Below, piece by piece: positions 54,299 to 63,253 of a stretch of 64,000 bases of DNA (position 1 is its first letter; each line of letters begins with the position of its first letter). The stretch lies in contig NZ_JBEUMS010000018.1 in NCBI RefSeq assembly GCF_040543805.1, forward strand, positions 62,001 to 126,000, in the 5' to 3' direction. This DNA is from Arcicella rosea. GTDB lineage: Bacteria; Bacteroidota; Bacteroidia; Cytophagales; Spirosomataceae. A model generated the notes under the pieces. That model was not told the origin of the DNA, made no database searches, and was given only the letters and a program-made list of their open reading frames with translations. Both the position numbers and the translations under genes were made by a program.

Positions 54299-55045
54299 AT
54301 GAGTTTTCAAAATAGAAAGCAGATAATTCTAAAAATTTTAGAAGAAAAGGGAGAAGCCGAAGTAAAAGATTTTGCCCAAGCTTTAGATATTTCAGAGATT
54401 ACCATCCGCAGAGATTTGCAACAAATGGCTACTGATGGCTTGTTGTTTCGCACGCATGGCGGAGCGATGAAATTGTCTTTGGCACAAATGCCTTTTACTT
54501 TTGCCAACAAAACGGCGGTGAATGCCAAAGAGAAAGATAAGATTTGTCAGTTGGCGGCACAGCAAATACAAGAGGGCGATATTATTTTGATGGACTGTGG
54601 CAGTACGGTATTTAGGATGTGCCAGTTTATCAAAAACAAGCGGATAAAAGTAATTACCAATTCTTTGCCTGTTGTCTATGAATTGATGAACAGCCAAGTG
54701 TCTATTAACCTCATTGGTGGCGAAATTGACCAAGAACGCCAAGCAGTACACGGCAGAATTGCGGAGGAACATATTGCTCGCTATAAAGTGGATAAGGCTT
54801 TTTTGGGTGTGGATGGCATTTCGCCTGAAAATGGATTAAGTGCTTTTGGCGAAGACGAAGCCAGTATTACTTTGGCAATGGCAAAGGCTTCGGCAAGAAA
54901 CTATTTCCTTTGCGATGCCTCAAAACTGGGGAAAGACAAGTACTTGACTTTTGCTCCGATTACGTTGGTAGATGTTTTGATTACGAATGCTAGTATTGAA
55001 GATGTTAAAGTTTATCAGGATAAAGGAATAAGTATTTTGATTTGA
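54299..55045 (+). CDS. DeoR family transcriptional regulator
   Basis: This regulator (248 aa from the ATG at 54299, MSFQNRKQIILKILEEKGE) has an N-terminal DeoR HTH (VKDFAQALDISEITIRRDLQ, about 21-40, then LLFRTHGGA). The DeoRC sugar-phosphate sensor domain covers about 75-230, with ILMDCGSTVFRM, KVITNSLPVVYEL, LIGGEI and KAFLGVDGISPENGL. These proteins usually repress sugar catabolism genes. No target is adjacent, and it may act on the divergent NUDIX gene. Confidence 0.92.
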   Translation: MSFQNRKQIILKILEEKGEAEVKDFAQALDISEITIRRDLQQMATDGLLFRTHGGAMKLSLAQMPFTFANKTAVNAKEKDKICQLAAQQIQEGDIILMDCGSTVFRMCQFIKNKRIKVITNSLPVVYELMNSQVSINLIGGEIDQERQAVHGRIAEEHIARYKVDKAFLGVDGISPENGLSAFGEDEASITLAMAKASARNYFLCDASKLGKDKYLTFAPITLVDVLITNASIEDVKVYQDKGISILI

Positions 55046-55183
55046 AAATCAGGTTTTGATTTGAAGATTTGGAAATTTGAAAATTTGAAGATGAGGTTTA
55101 ATTTTTAAATTTTCAAATCCTCAAATTTTCAAATTAGAGTAGAATCATTTTCAAATCTTCAAATCACCAAATTTTCAAATTAA
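55044..55183 (+). repeat. word-repeat hairpin spacer (TTTGAA family), second copy
   Basis: TTGATTTGAAGATTTGG and AAATTTGAAAATTTGAAG words (55056-55091) are followed by TTTTCAAATCCTCAAATT and CTTCAAATCACC words (55106-55180). These are almost the same words as at 16213-16378, 39 kb away, here between two same-direction genes. Confidence 0.78.
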
Positions 55184-55792
55184 TTGGAGGATACATATAA
55201 AACAATAAAAACACCTTCGGAAGGGCTTTTTAAAGATAAGGGTAGTAAATTTTTTGCCTTTGCTTATCCAATAGAACAAGAATCGGAAGTAAAGGCTTTG
55301 ATAGAACCGCTTCGGAAAGAACATTTCAAGGCGGTGCATTTTTGTTATGCTTTTCGGTTGGGTTTGGATAGAACAAATTTCAGAGTAAACGACGATGGTG
55401 AACCTTCTGGTTCGGCTGGTCGCCCGATATTGAATGTACTTTTGTCGAAGGATATTACCAATATTTTGGTGGTGGTAGTGCGTTATTGGGGAGGTACTTT
55501 GTTAGGCGTTCCCGGTTTAATCAATGCTTATAAATCCGCCACAGAAGAAGCTTTGGTGGAGGCTGAGGTCATTGAAAAAACCATAAATGAAGTCTATCAA
55601 GTACAGTTTGAATACATTCAAATGAATGATGTAATGAAAGTGGTAAAGGATTTTGATTTAAAAATCAAGAATCAACAATTTGATAATCAATGTACTATTG
55701 AAATAGATTTTCGTAAATCGCTGGCGAATCAGATTTTAGGGAAATTAGAGAAAATAGAGGGGATTTTGGTAGAATATTTACGAACAGTATAA
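55184..55792 (+). CDS. YigZ/IMPACT family protein
   Basis: This 202-aa protein matches the YigZ family. The UPF0029/IMPACT N-terminal domain is at about 1-115, with SEGLFKDKGSKFFAFAYPI, FRVNDDGEPSGSAGRPIL and VVVVRYWGGTLLGVPGLINAY. The DUF1949 domain follows at about 135-198. I use the TTG start (EDTYKTIKTPSEG is the usual N-terminus). The function in bacteria is not settled; the eukaryotic relative regulates translation. The Shine-Dalgarno-like GGAGG lies inside the start region, not before it. Confidence 0.9.
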   Translation: MEDTYKTIKTPSEGLFKDKGSKFFAFAYPIEQESEVKALIEPLRKEHFKAVHFCYAFRLGLDRTNFRVNDDGEPSGSAGRPILNVLLSKDITNILVVVVRYWGGTLLGVPGLINAYKSATEEALVEAEVIEKTINEVYQVQFEYIQMNDVMKVVKDFDLKIKNQQFDNQCTIEIDFRKSLANQILGKLEKIEGILVEYLRTV

Positions 55793-55863
55793 AAGCTTTA
55801 TCGGGATTCAGCCCAAAAAGCAATAGAATGTTTTACCTTTGTATTGAAATAAAATAACAAACA

Positions 55864-56208
55864 ATGGATATTTATGTAGGAAGTATTCCTTTCAAGTGGA
55901 AGGATGCAAGACTGAAAGAGATTTTTGAAGTATATGGTGAAGTAACTTCTGCCAAAATTGTGATTGATAAAATTACTCGTCAGAACAAAGGTTTTGCTTT
56001 TGTACAAATGCCTAATGATGCAGAAGCTAAATTAGCGATTGAGTCATTGAATGGTGCAGAAATTGACGAAAGAAAAATTATAGTGAATGAATCTATTCCA
56101 AATAATGCTGGAAGTTTAGATAAAAACAAAAAGAAAAAGCCTTACACTAAGCCCGAAAATAAAGAGTGGAAACCTTTTAGAGGGAATAATAAGGGTAGGA
56201 GAGATTAG
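55864..56208 (+). CDS. RRM-type RNA-binding protein
   Basis: This 114-aa single-RRM protein has RNP2 IYVGSI at 3-8 and RNP1 KGFAFVQM near 42-49, the two aromatic-containing RNA-contact strands. A basic C-terminal tail (KNKKKKPYTKPENKEWKPFRGNNKGRRD) resembles that of cyanobacterial and Bacteroidota Rbp proteins. It probably acts as an RNA chaperone or mRNA-binding protein; small RRM proteins have been proposed to take global RNA roles in Bacteroidota, many of which lack Hfq. A perfect terminator follows. Confidence 0.93.
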   Translation: MDIYVGSIPFKWKDARLKEIFEVYGEVTSAKIVIDKITRQNKGFAFVQMPNDAEAKLAIESLNGAEIDERKIIVNESIPNNAGSLDKNKKKKPYTKPENKEWKPFRGNNKGRRD

Positions 56209-56212
56209 TTTG

Positions 56213-56246
56213 AAGCGGTCGAAATTAGATTTTCGACCGCTTTTTG
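56213..56246 (+). terminator. rho-independent terminator
   Basis: AAGCGGTCGAAA (56213-56224) pairs perfectly with TTTCGACCGCTT (56231-56242), then TTT. Confidence 0.9.
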
Positions 56247-56277
56247 ATTTTAATAGTCGGTGATGATTTATGCTTGT

Positions 56278-56817
56278 TTACTTGAAAATCAAACCGATGC
56301 CCCAACCTAAATCAGTGGCTGAACTGATTCCAAATGAAGGCCCTGCAACAATGCCTACGTGTGGACCAGGATATAATCTAAATTCAACAGAACCTGCTAA
56401 AATATTAAATTCTTCTGGCGAAGCAAAACTGTGAACCCAACCTATTCCTGGAACAATATCAATCATTTTAGATTGAAAAATCTGTGAAAAATGGAAGTTT
56501 AGACTAATGGCAGTATTGGCTACTGTTTCATAATGACTAAGTGTTTTTGTGTACGAATAATTATAATAATACGCTACTCGTGAACGACCAATTCCTAATC
56601 CTAAACCAAGATACTTGCTTAAACCAATTTCCATTCCTAAACTGTAAGGAACAAAATCTTTTTGAATACCAATTACAGGGATGAAATAGACTTTTCCGCC
56701 TCTAAATGAGTACTCTGCTTTTTGAAGTGCGGAAACTCTAGAAAGTGTGTCAGATTGAGCTAAAGTAGAAAATGCAAAAAACAATAAAGCGAAAAGGGTA
56801 ATTAAGTTTTTTTTCAT
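56278..56817 (-). CDS. outer-membrane beta-barrel-like protein
   Basis: This 179-aa protein has a signal peptide ending TLAQSD, then alternating hydrophobic and polar strands with Gly-rich turns (SLGMEIGLSKYLGLGLGIGRSRVAYYY, GPHVGIVAGPSFGISSATDLGWGIGLIFK). The aromatic C-terminal residue suggests a small barrel inserted in the outer membrane. No named family can be assigned. It is convergent with the RRM gene. Confidence 0.75.
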   Translation of the reverse strand: MKKNLITLFALLFFAFSTLAQSDTLSRVSALQKAEYSFRGGKVYFIPVIGIQKDFVPYSLGMEIGLSKYLGLGLGIGRSRVAYYYNYSYTKTLSHYETVANTAISLNFHFSQIFQSKMIDIVPGIGWVHSFASPEEFNILAGSVEFRLYPGPHVGIVAGPSFGISSATDLGWGIGLIFK

Positions 56818-56893
56818 GATTGTTGTGTATGTTTATTTTGGATTTGCTAATTGTAGATTCTGAATTTATGGATTAAAAAAGAGAAAAGAATAA

Positions 56894-58267
56894 TTATTTA
56901 CTGTACAGTTTGATTTGGTTGAAACCAATCTCTTTCAATATCTCTCCATTTTCAAATACTGTTTCCAAAATATCTTCTCCACTTTCATCAAGACTTTTGG
57001 TTTGATAAGTATTGTTTTCAAAGACTAATTTCATTCTCCCTTTTTTGCTTAATTTACCGTGATCGGTGATGGGGTCTTTAAAAACTTCTTGTTCTTTTCC
57101 ATTAATGGTTGCCGAACTGCATTTAAAAGCAAATTTTTGTGTATCACGGTTTACTTTCTGTAACAAAGCACCACCCATGCCAAAAGCTACATTGTCTGCA
57201 CTCCAGCCATGATTTTTTAAATGGGCTAAAATTTCTCCGATGCTTTCATAATTCACGCCATCGCCTTGAATGATTCTGATATTTGGGTGCAATACTTTAT
57301 AACCTTTTTGGTTAATGCTAAAACCAATCTTTTCGCCTAAAATTTCAGCAACTTTCAGAACTACATTTTTGGGTTCTCCACTATCTGGTCGAACCACTAA
57401 AGTGCCTTTTCTGGCTAAAATTTGTTCTTTTAATAATCCTCCCCACAGTTTTTCGCAAGCATTATAAATATCATAACTATCACTTACTACCGCTACCAAA
57501 CCTTCTGGATATTGTGCCAACATATTTTCGTAAGCATCTACTTCATGCTCTTTTCCCCAACTGGTGATGGTACTATGTTCTGCCGCAGGAATGCTAAAAC
57601 CAAACATATCATCTTCATTTCCGTAATAATTCTGGATAAAAGTCAATGCAGCTACGGTATCCGTTCCCATAAAATTGATTAAATGAGCGGCTCCGCCAAT
57701 ACTTGCACTATCCACACTACTTACGCCTCTGAAACCAAAATCATGTAGTTTGAAATCAATTGTACTTGGGTCGCCAGTTTCTTCAAGGTATGAAGCGATA
57801 AGTTTTTTTACTTCTCTACTAATGGTTGCGACAGTACTTGGGTACCACAATTGTAATAATAATGTTTCTAGAAAGTTTGTCAGCCAAAAGCAATTTGGGT
57901 CGGTATTTTCTACCGTCATCATTACATTGTGGGTTGGAATTACTTTTCCTTCCGGAACAGCTTTGATACGGATTGGTAATTTCCCAGCATGATTGTTCAG
58001 AATATATTCCCAACCTGCTTTGTTGAATAAAGTAGCATTACCAAAATGAGCTTCATACAATTTGGCAGCTTGGTCAATTTTTCTTTGCGTGATTACTTGT
58101 CCGACTAAAAATTCCTTCAATAAATATTGTAATCCAAAGAAAGTAATTTCCTCAAATTTCCCTCCACGGCTTTCGAAGTAGCTGTAAATTTGCGTTGTGC
58201 CTTCGGGATATTGTTTGTAATGACTTACTTTGTAACTATCGGTTAGTAAAATAATATTGTTTTCCAT
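56894..58267 (-). CDS. nadV: nicotinamide phosphoribosyltransferase
   Basis: This 457-aa enzyme condenses nicotinamide with PRPP to give NMN, a one-step NAD salvage route. It is much closer to NAMPT/NadV than to nicotinate phosphoribosyltransferase: TDSYKVSHYKQYPEGT (9-24), FGLQYLLKEFLVGQV (44-58), KAVPEGKVIPTHNV (103-116), HDFGFRGVSS (175-184) and the catalytic His in PAAEHSTITSWG (His231) all match that family. VVSDSYDIYNACEKLWGG and IQGDGVNYESI follow in order. No NMN adenylyltransferase is adjacent. Confidence 0.95.
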   Translation of the reverse strand: MENNIILLTDSYKVSHYKQYPEGTTQIYSYFESRGGKFEEITFFGLQYLLKEFLVGQVITQRKIDQAAKLYEAHFGNATLFNKAGWEYILNNHAGKLPIRIKAVPEGKVIPTHNVMMTVENTDPNCFWLTNFLETLLLQLWYPSTVATISREVKKLIASYLEETGDPSTIDFKLHDFGFRGVSSVDSASIGGAAHLINFMGTDTVAALTFIQNYYGNEDDMFGFSIPAAEHSTITSWGKEHEVDAYENMLAQYPEGLVAVVSDSYDIYNACEKLWGGLLKEQILARKGTLVVRPDSGEPKNVVLKVAEILGEKIGFSINQKGYKVLHPNIRIIQGDGVNYESIGEILAHLKNHGWSADNVAFGMGGALLQKVNRDTQKFAFKCSSATINGKEQEVFKDPITDHGKLSKKGRMKLVFENNTYQTKSLDESGEDILETVFENGEILKEIGFNQIKLYSK

Positions 58268-58468
58268 CGTAAAATCTTGAATCCTTAAATATGATGCAAT
58301 ATGTTAAAATATTACGAAATCTATTCTTCCCAAATGAATATCTTGTAAATTGCAACATAAATATGCTTTGTCCGTTGGTAAATATCTTTAATCTTTGAAA
58401 AAAGTATATTTATTATCTAATGAAGAGTATGTTTAAATGATAAAAATGTCTAAAAGTCAGTGCATTAC
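58268..58468. other. intergenic region, left part
   Basis: AT-rich spacer between the divergent nadV and PASTA genes. Nothing recognised beyond possible promoters; the right part holds the repeat at 58469-58576. Confidence 0.5.
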
Positions 58469-58576
58469 GATTTTCGTGTGTAAACCTTTCCGAAATTCTG
58501 CTGTTTGAGCGGAGCGAGTTTCGGAATTTCTTGATTTTCTTTTGTTACTTTTCTTGTATCAAGACAAGAAAAGTAA
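58469..58576. repeat. dispersed-type repeat with perfect 12-bp stem
   Basis: CCGAAATTC...GAGTTTCGG arms enclose CTGCTGTTTGAGCGGAGC. Next come TTCTTGATTTTC and the perfect stem TTACTTTTCTTG (58545-58556) with CAAGAAAAGTAA (58565-58576). These words are familiar as a dispersed intergenic sequence in Bacteroidota genomes; only one copy is in this window. Confidence 0.65.
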
Positions 58577-58686
58577 GCTAATGAGAATAGGTTTTTATTA
58601 TTTATCACCAAACCAAATAATTGTTTAAACATATTATAAACTAAACAATACTAACAGATAGACGTTAATATTTCCCTAAAAAATTA

Positions 58687-59457
58687 ATGATGAAAATTTC
58701 CACCAATTCAAAAAAAGACGTTTATCTCCATGCTGCCATCATTACACTTTTGTTAATGGTGTTATTTTTTGGTTTTTTCTTCGTGTATTTGCCTTGGAGT
58801 ACCAATCATGGCGATGCTATCACTGTTCCTAATTTAAAAGGATTAACAATGGAGGAAGCTGAAGACCTTTTGGACGAAAGAAATCTTGATTTTGAAGTAA
58901 CAGATAGCACTTTCACGGCTGGCTTAAAACCACTTACGGTACTTTCGCAATATCCTTTAGAAAATTCTAAAGTAAAACAAGGAAGAAAAATTTATTTGAC
59001 CATCAATACCGAAACGGCTCCAATGATTAAGTTGCCTAAACTTACGGAAATGTCTGTAAGAAGCGCTGAACAACAATTATTGGTTTCGGGTTTATTGAAA
59101 CCAGATTTGGAGTATCAAAACGATAGCCGACAAAATGAAGTATTAGAAGTGAAGTTTGGAGGTACGAAAATCGAAGCAGGAGCGTTAATTGCAAAAGGCT
59201 CTAAAGTTACTTTGGTTGTTGGTAATGGAACAGATTCTGTTGAAATAGATGTACCTTGTGTCGTTGGGCAATTGTATGATGAAGCGCAAATCGTTATCAA
59301 AGGTTCTAGCTTACAAATTGGTACAGTTATTTATGACCCAACTTCTACCGAACCAGCAGGAACAATTATCAAACAAAATCCTGAATGCGAAAACGGAAAT
59401 AAAGTTCGTTCTGGAGATATGATAGACCTTTGGGTTGCGGGTAATCCACCGAATTGA
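58687..59457 (+). CDS. PASTA domain membrane protein
   Basis: This 256-aa protein has a cytosolic N-terminus, one transmembrane helix (about 13-38) and three extracytoplasmic PASTA domains (about 45-105, 115-175 and 185-254). Each begins with a V/LPxLxGLTMEEAEDLL-like motif; VPNLKGLTMEEAEDLLDERN is the clearest. PASTA domains bind peptidoglycan fragments in kinases and PBPs, but here no kinase domain is attached, so the role is probably wall binding or scaffolding. The T9SS cargo gene begins 24 bp later. Confidence 0.9.
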   Translation: MMKISTNSKKDVYLHAAIITLLLMVLFFGFFFVYLPWSTNHGDAITVPNLKGLTMEEAEDLLDERNLDFEVTDSTFTAGLKPLTVLSQYPLENSKVKQGRKIYLTINTETAPMIKLPKLTEMSVRSAEQQLLVSGLLKPDLEYQNDSRQNEVLEVKFGGTKIEAGALIAKGSKVTLVVGNGTDSVEIDVPCVVGQLYDEAQIVIKGSSLQIGTVIYDPTSTEPAGTIIKQNPECENGNKVRSGDMIDLWVAGNPPN

Positions 59458-59480
59458 TATTTTTACTTTTAAACGATTTC

Positions 59481-61460
59481 ATGAAAAAAATATCCTCTAA
59501 TTTAATCAAATCAAAAAATATAGTGTTGTGTGGTTTCACGCAACACTTCTTTATTTTTCTACTCTTCCTACTTATTCATCAGGTTTCGAATGCGCAGTTT
59601 TTAACAGTTCCTATTCAGCGAAATCAAGCAATATCCTTACAAAAAAGTCAAGCAAATAGTAGAATAAATGCTTTGACACTTCCTTTTTTTGACGATTTTT
59701 CAACGGCAAAAAATGGACAAGCCATAGCTTCACTTTGGCAAACAAATGGAGGCGTTTTTGTGAATAATACTTTAGCCCTTAATCAACCAACAGTGAATGT
59801 AGCAACTTTTGATGGACTACAAGCCAATGGTTTCCCTTATGATTTTACCAATCAATTGACGCAAGGAGCAACGGATACTTTAACGTCACTTCCCATCAAT
59901 TTATCCGTTCATACTCCTGCCGATTCGTTATATTTTAGTTTTTTTTGGCAAGGAAAAGGTTTGGGTGAACAGCCAGATTTATCAGATTCGCTTCAATTAC
60001 AATTTTTAACTAATGGCAATATTTGGAATACCGTTTGGGTTCAGAAAGGCGTAAATCTTCCCGTTAATTTTAGTCAAGTAATTTTGCCAATTCGTGCTAG
60101 TTTATACTTTCATGGAAATTTTCAATTTCGTTTTCAGAGCTTCGGTAGAAAATCTGGGCAGTTTGATGTTTGGCATTTAGATTATGTTTGTTTGGCAAAA
60201 AAGAGTGATAATTCTGTGAATGGTTATATTTTAGGAAGTGTTCTGAATAACCAAACGAATAAATTTGAAAGAGTTTCTTATTTGAAAGACATTGCTTGTA
60301 GCGATAATATTGAACCAGTCTTGAAGCGTTATCGCTCGATGCCATTGGTTCAGTTTTTGGCTGGAAAACCTTCGCCATCTGCAGAAATTAATGATTCTAC
60401 GGGCGTGAAAGTGAACAATTTGTACAGTAATAATAACGACGTAAATATTTATTATTCTGTCAGAAATACCAATCTTTCAGCTGGAAACGATACTTTGCAA
60501 AAAGACCAAAGAGTAGGGCGAGATGCTTTGTCGGTTGGTGCTTCAAAAGTGTTTAAATTCAAAAATAATTTTGCAAGTAAAATTACTGGCGACAAAGCTT
60601 ACTTAAATTTTAAATTCCTGTTGGGAACACAAGATGCTAGTAATATTTCTTTCAAAAACAGTATTCTTGCGCAAAACGATACGATTTCAACAACAGTAGC
60701 TTTAGATAATTTTTATGCTTACGACGACGGAACTGCTGAAACGGGCGCTTATCTAAAAAAAGGTTTTGGCAGAGTAGCCGTACAATTTGTCAATAATAAA
60801 GCCGATGTTGTCAAAGCAATTCGTATTAATCTTCAACCTTCATTAACAAGTATTGTTGGTAATGCCATTACCTTACAAGTAATTGGAAATGATAAAGGAA
60901 AACCGGGGCAAATCTTGAGAGGACTTTATACAAAAGTTCAGTATTCAGATGTTCAGAATGGTTTTATCGAATACGCAATCGACCCAGTTGCTGTTACAGA
61001 TACTTTTTATGTTGGTTATTTACAATTGACGGATGATGAACCAATCATTGTTGGTTTGGATAAAAATTCGCCTCAATTCACTAATAAGCATTTTTTCAAT
61101 ATCAGTAATTCGTGGACGAACGTAGCCAATGCTGATACAAGTATTTATAAAGCAATCAGAGGAAGTATGATGATTCGCCCAGTGATGGGAGGGAAGCCTT
61201 TGGATGTTGTGTTGGAAAGTGAGACTGAAATTCAAGATAAAAACTTGATAGTTTCGCCAAATCCAAGCCCAGATATAATTCATTGGAACGATAGTTCTTT
61301 GAAAAATGTAGAAGTATTAGATGTTTACGGTAGAAGTATTTTGAAAGAAAATGTTGACAGTCAGTCGATTAATTTACAGCATCTAAATTCAGGAATGTAT
61401 CTTTTGCGACTTTCAAATGAACGTAATACATTTGTCAGAAAAATATGGATTAGTCATTAA
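59481..61460 (+). CDS. T9SS type A sorting domain protein
   Basis: This secreted protein (659 aa from the ATG at 59481) has a signal peptide ending SNAQF and about 550 residues of unassigned beta-rich sequence. The C-terminal type IX sorting domain has LIVSPNPSPDIIHW, the NVEVLDVYGRSILKE strand pair, LNSGMYLLRLSNERN and a final basic VRKIWISH. It should be exported to the cell surface and anchored or released by the Por secretion machinery. Residues 25-60 begin with LTVPIQRNQAISLQK. I recognise no catalytic motif. Confidence 0.88.
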   Translation: MKKISSNLIKSKNIVLCGFTQHFFIFLLFLLIHQVSNAQFLTVPIQRNQAISLQKSQANSRINALTLPFFDDFSTAKNGQAIASLWQTNGGVFVNNTLALNQPTVNVATFDGLQANGFPYDFTNQLTQGATDTLTSLPINLSVHTPADSLYFSFFWQGKGLGEQPDLSDSLQLQFLTNGNIWNTVWVQKGVNLPVNFSQVILPIRASLYFHGNFQFRFQSFGRKSGQFDVWHLDYVCLAKKSDNSVNGYILGSVLNNQTNKFERVSYLKDIACSDNIEPVLKRYRSMPLVQFLAGKPSPSAEINDSTGVKVNNLYSNNNDVNIYYSVRNTNLSAGNDTLQKDQRVGRDALSVGASKVFKFKNNFASKITGDKAYLNFKFLLGTQDASNISFKNSILAQNDTISTTVALDNFYAYDDGTAETGAYLKKGFGRVAVQFVNNKADVVKAIRINLQPSLTSIVGNAITLQVIGNDKGKPGQILRGLYTKVQYSDVQNGFIEYAIDPVAVTDTFYVGYLQLTDDEPIIVGLDKNSPQFTNKHFFNISNSWTNVANADTSIYKAIRGSMMIRPVMGGKPLDVVLESETEIQDKNLIVSPNPSPDIIHWNDSSLKNVEVLDVYGRSILKENVDSQSINLQHLNSGMYLLRLSNERNTFVRKIWISH

Positions 61461-61488
61461 TATTAACAATCAATAAAATACCAACACA

Positions 61489-61785
61489 ATGGATATTACT
61501 GTAGAAGAACTTAAAGAAAGAATTGACAAAGGTGAAAAATTCAATTTTCTTGATGTAAGAGAAGAATATGAATTTGATGAACAAAATCTTGGTGCAAAGT
61601 TGATTCCGTTGGGTGAATTACCAGACCGTTTGGATGAAATTGAAGCTTGGAAAGAGGAAGAAGTAATTGTTCACTGTCGTTCAGGAGCACGTTCAGGCAA
61701 AGCGAAAGCATTTTTAACAGCTCAAGGATATGCCAATGTACGTAATGTATTAGGCGGTATTTTAGCTTATAATGAATTAGACTAA
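61489..61785 (+). CDS. single-domain rhodanese-like protein 1
   Basis: This 98-aa protein is one rhodanese domain: FLDVREEYEFDEQNLGAKLIPLGEL at about 20-44 and the active-site loop HCRSGARSG with Cys63. It could transfer sulfane sulfur or act in thiol signalling. A second single-domain rhodanese follows after 62 bp, separated by a terminator-like hairpin. Confidence 0.94.
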   Translation: MDITVEELKERIDKGEKFNFLDVREEYEFDEQNLGAKLIPLGELPDRLDEIEAWKEEEVIVHCRSGARSGKAKAFLTAQGYANVRNVLGGILAYNELD

Positions 61786-61813
61786 TTGGGTTTCGCTTCA
61801 AAATAATTTTGGA

Positions 61814-61844
61814 TGGTCTGTCGGAAGGCAGACCACTTTTATTT
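61814..61844 (+). terminator. hairpin between the rhodanese genes
   Basis: TGGTCTG (61814-61820) and CAGACCA (61829-61835) form a stem followed by CTTTTATTT. It lies just before the second rhodanese start and would lower its transcription. Confidence 0.7.
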
Positions 61845-61847
61845 AAC

Positions 61848-62141
61848 ATGAATTCATCCAGTATTACTCCTACAGAGTTTAAAGAGCGTTTGGCAACACT
61901 TCGTATTTTAGACATCCGAACGCCTTATGAAATTGAAGATTTTGATATTGGAGGCATGCAAATTCCTTTAGATGAACTCTTGCTTTCCGTTGAAAAAATA
62001 GCACATTTGCAACAAGAAGAAATTATCATTGTTTGTTATTCTGGTTTGCAAAGCGAAATAGCCAGAAAAATTTTAGCCAAAAAAGGCTTTCAGTATTTAA
62101 GAAATTTAGAAGGAGGTTTAGAAGCCTATTTAAATTTGTAA
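61848..62141 (+). CDS. single-domain rhodanese-like protein 2
   Basis: This protein (97 aa from the ATG at 61848) is a second rhodanese domain: ILDIRTPYEIEDFDIGG at about 20-36 and loop VCYSGLQSE with Cys63. I reject the upstream in-frame TTG because it would put the hairpin 61814-61835 inside the coding region. The active-site loop differs from its neighbour (CYSGLQ against CRSGAR), so the pair have probably diverged in substrate. Confidence 0.9.
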   Translation: MNSSSITPTEFKERLATLRILDIRTPYEIEDFDIGGMQIPLDELLLSVEKIAHLQQEEIIIVCYSGLQSEIARKILAKKGFQYLRNLEGGLEAYLNL

Positions 62142-62331
62142 AGAAAATTTAGAATGATTTTCATGGCATTTTAATAAAGTAAAAGAAAATCTTTCGATAG
62201 AAAAACAGTATTTTTGAAAAATATTTTTGACAAAGAAATCAACGAATTTGCAGTGTAGATTAAATGTCTGTATATCAAAACCTTAACGCTCACAATTCAT
62301 CACTCACAATTCATAACTCTTACATACCCTA

Positions 62332-63162
62332 ATGTTAACATATATTGATTGGCATACTTCTCCAGAAATTTTTGAAGTTTTCGGTTTTCCAATTCGTTGG
62401 TACGGATTAATGTTTGCAATGGCTTTTTTAGCGGGTTATCAAGTACTTAGCTATATATTTAAAAAAGAAAGTCGTTCGCTTGAAGAAGCTGACGAATTAT
62501 TACTTTATGCCATGATTGCCACCGTTGTAGGTGCTAGAATGGGGCATTACTTTTTTTATGAATATCCGTTATTATTAAGCGACCCAGTTAAGTTTTTTAT
62601 ATCCATGATTAAACCTCCTTATGCAGGATTAGCATCGCATGGAGCGGTAATTGGGATGTTAATTGCCTTTTATTTGTACTCAAAAAAGAGAAATGTTCCT
62701 TATTTGTATGTAACTGATAGAGTAGTACCAACAGCAGCTTTGGGCGGAGCGTTTATTCGTTTTGGAAACTTGATGAATTCTGAAATTGTAGGAAAACAAA
62801 CAGATGTGCCTTGGGCATTTAACTTTTTTAATGACCCATCACTCGGTCATGATTATTTTGAAGTAGTGCCTCGTCACCCATCACAATTGTACGAATGTCT
62901 TTCTTGTTTGGTGCTTTTTGTCATCTTGATGTGGTTTTGGTCAAGAAAAAAGCAAAATACAACCAATGGATTTATGACAGCCGTATTTTTATTATACGTA
63001 TTTATTCTCCGCTTTTTCTATGAATTCCTTAAAGAAAATCAAGTATCTTTTGAAAATGATATGACTTTCAACATGGGACAATGGCTAAGTGTACCTGTTA
63101 TTCTTTTTGCAATCGGGATTTTAGTATATGCTTTTCGTAATCCTCGAAAAGAACTAAAGTAA
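62332..63162 (+). CDS. lgt: prolipoprotein diacylglyceryl transferase
   Basis: Lgt transfers diacylglycerol from phosphatidylglycerol to the lipobox Cys of prolipoproteins in the inner membrane. The 276-aa protein has about seven transmembrane segments. Family motifs are FPIRWYGLMFAMAFLAGY (about 20-37), the GLASHGAVIGML block (about 99-110), RFGNLMNSEIVG (the Lgt signature, about 143-154) and RHPSQLYE (about 183-190). It would process the lipoproteins encoded here (SusD, the Cthe_2159-like protein and the propeller protein). Confidence 0.96.
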   Translation: MLTYIDWHTSPEIFEVFGFPIRWYGLMFAMAFLAGYQVLSYIFKKESRSLEEADELLLYAMIATVVGARMGHYFFYEYPLLLSDPVKFFISMIKPPYAGLASHGAVIGMLIAFYLYSKKRNVPYLYVTDRVVPTAALGGAFIRFGNLMNSEIVGKQTDVPWAFNFFNDPSLGHDYFEVVPRHPSQLYECLSCLVLFVILMWFWSRKKQNTTNGFMTAVFLLYVFILRFFYEFLKENQVSFENDMTFNMGQWLSVPVILFAIGILVYAFRNPRKELK

Positions 63163-63253
63163 GTTTATTTAATGATAACTTATTGTGTTGATTATTAGGG
63201 AGTTTTGTTAAAATTATTCATATTTGTGTAATGTCACTTTAACAACATAAATA

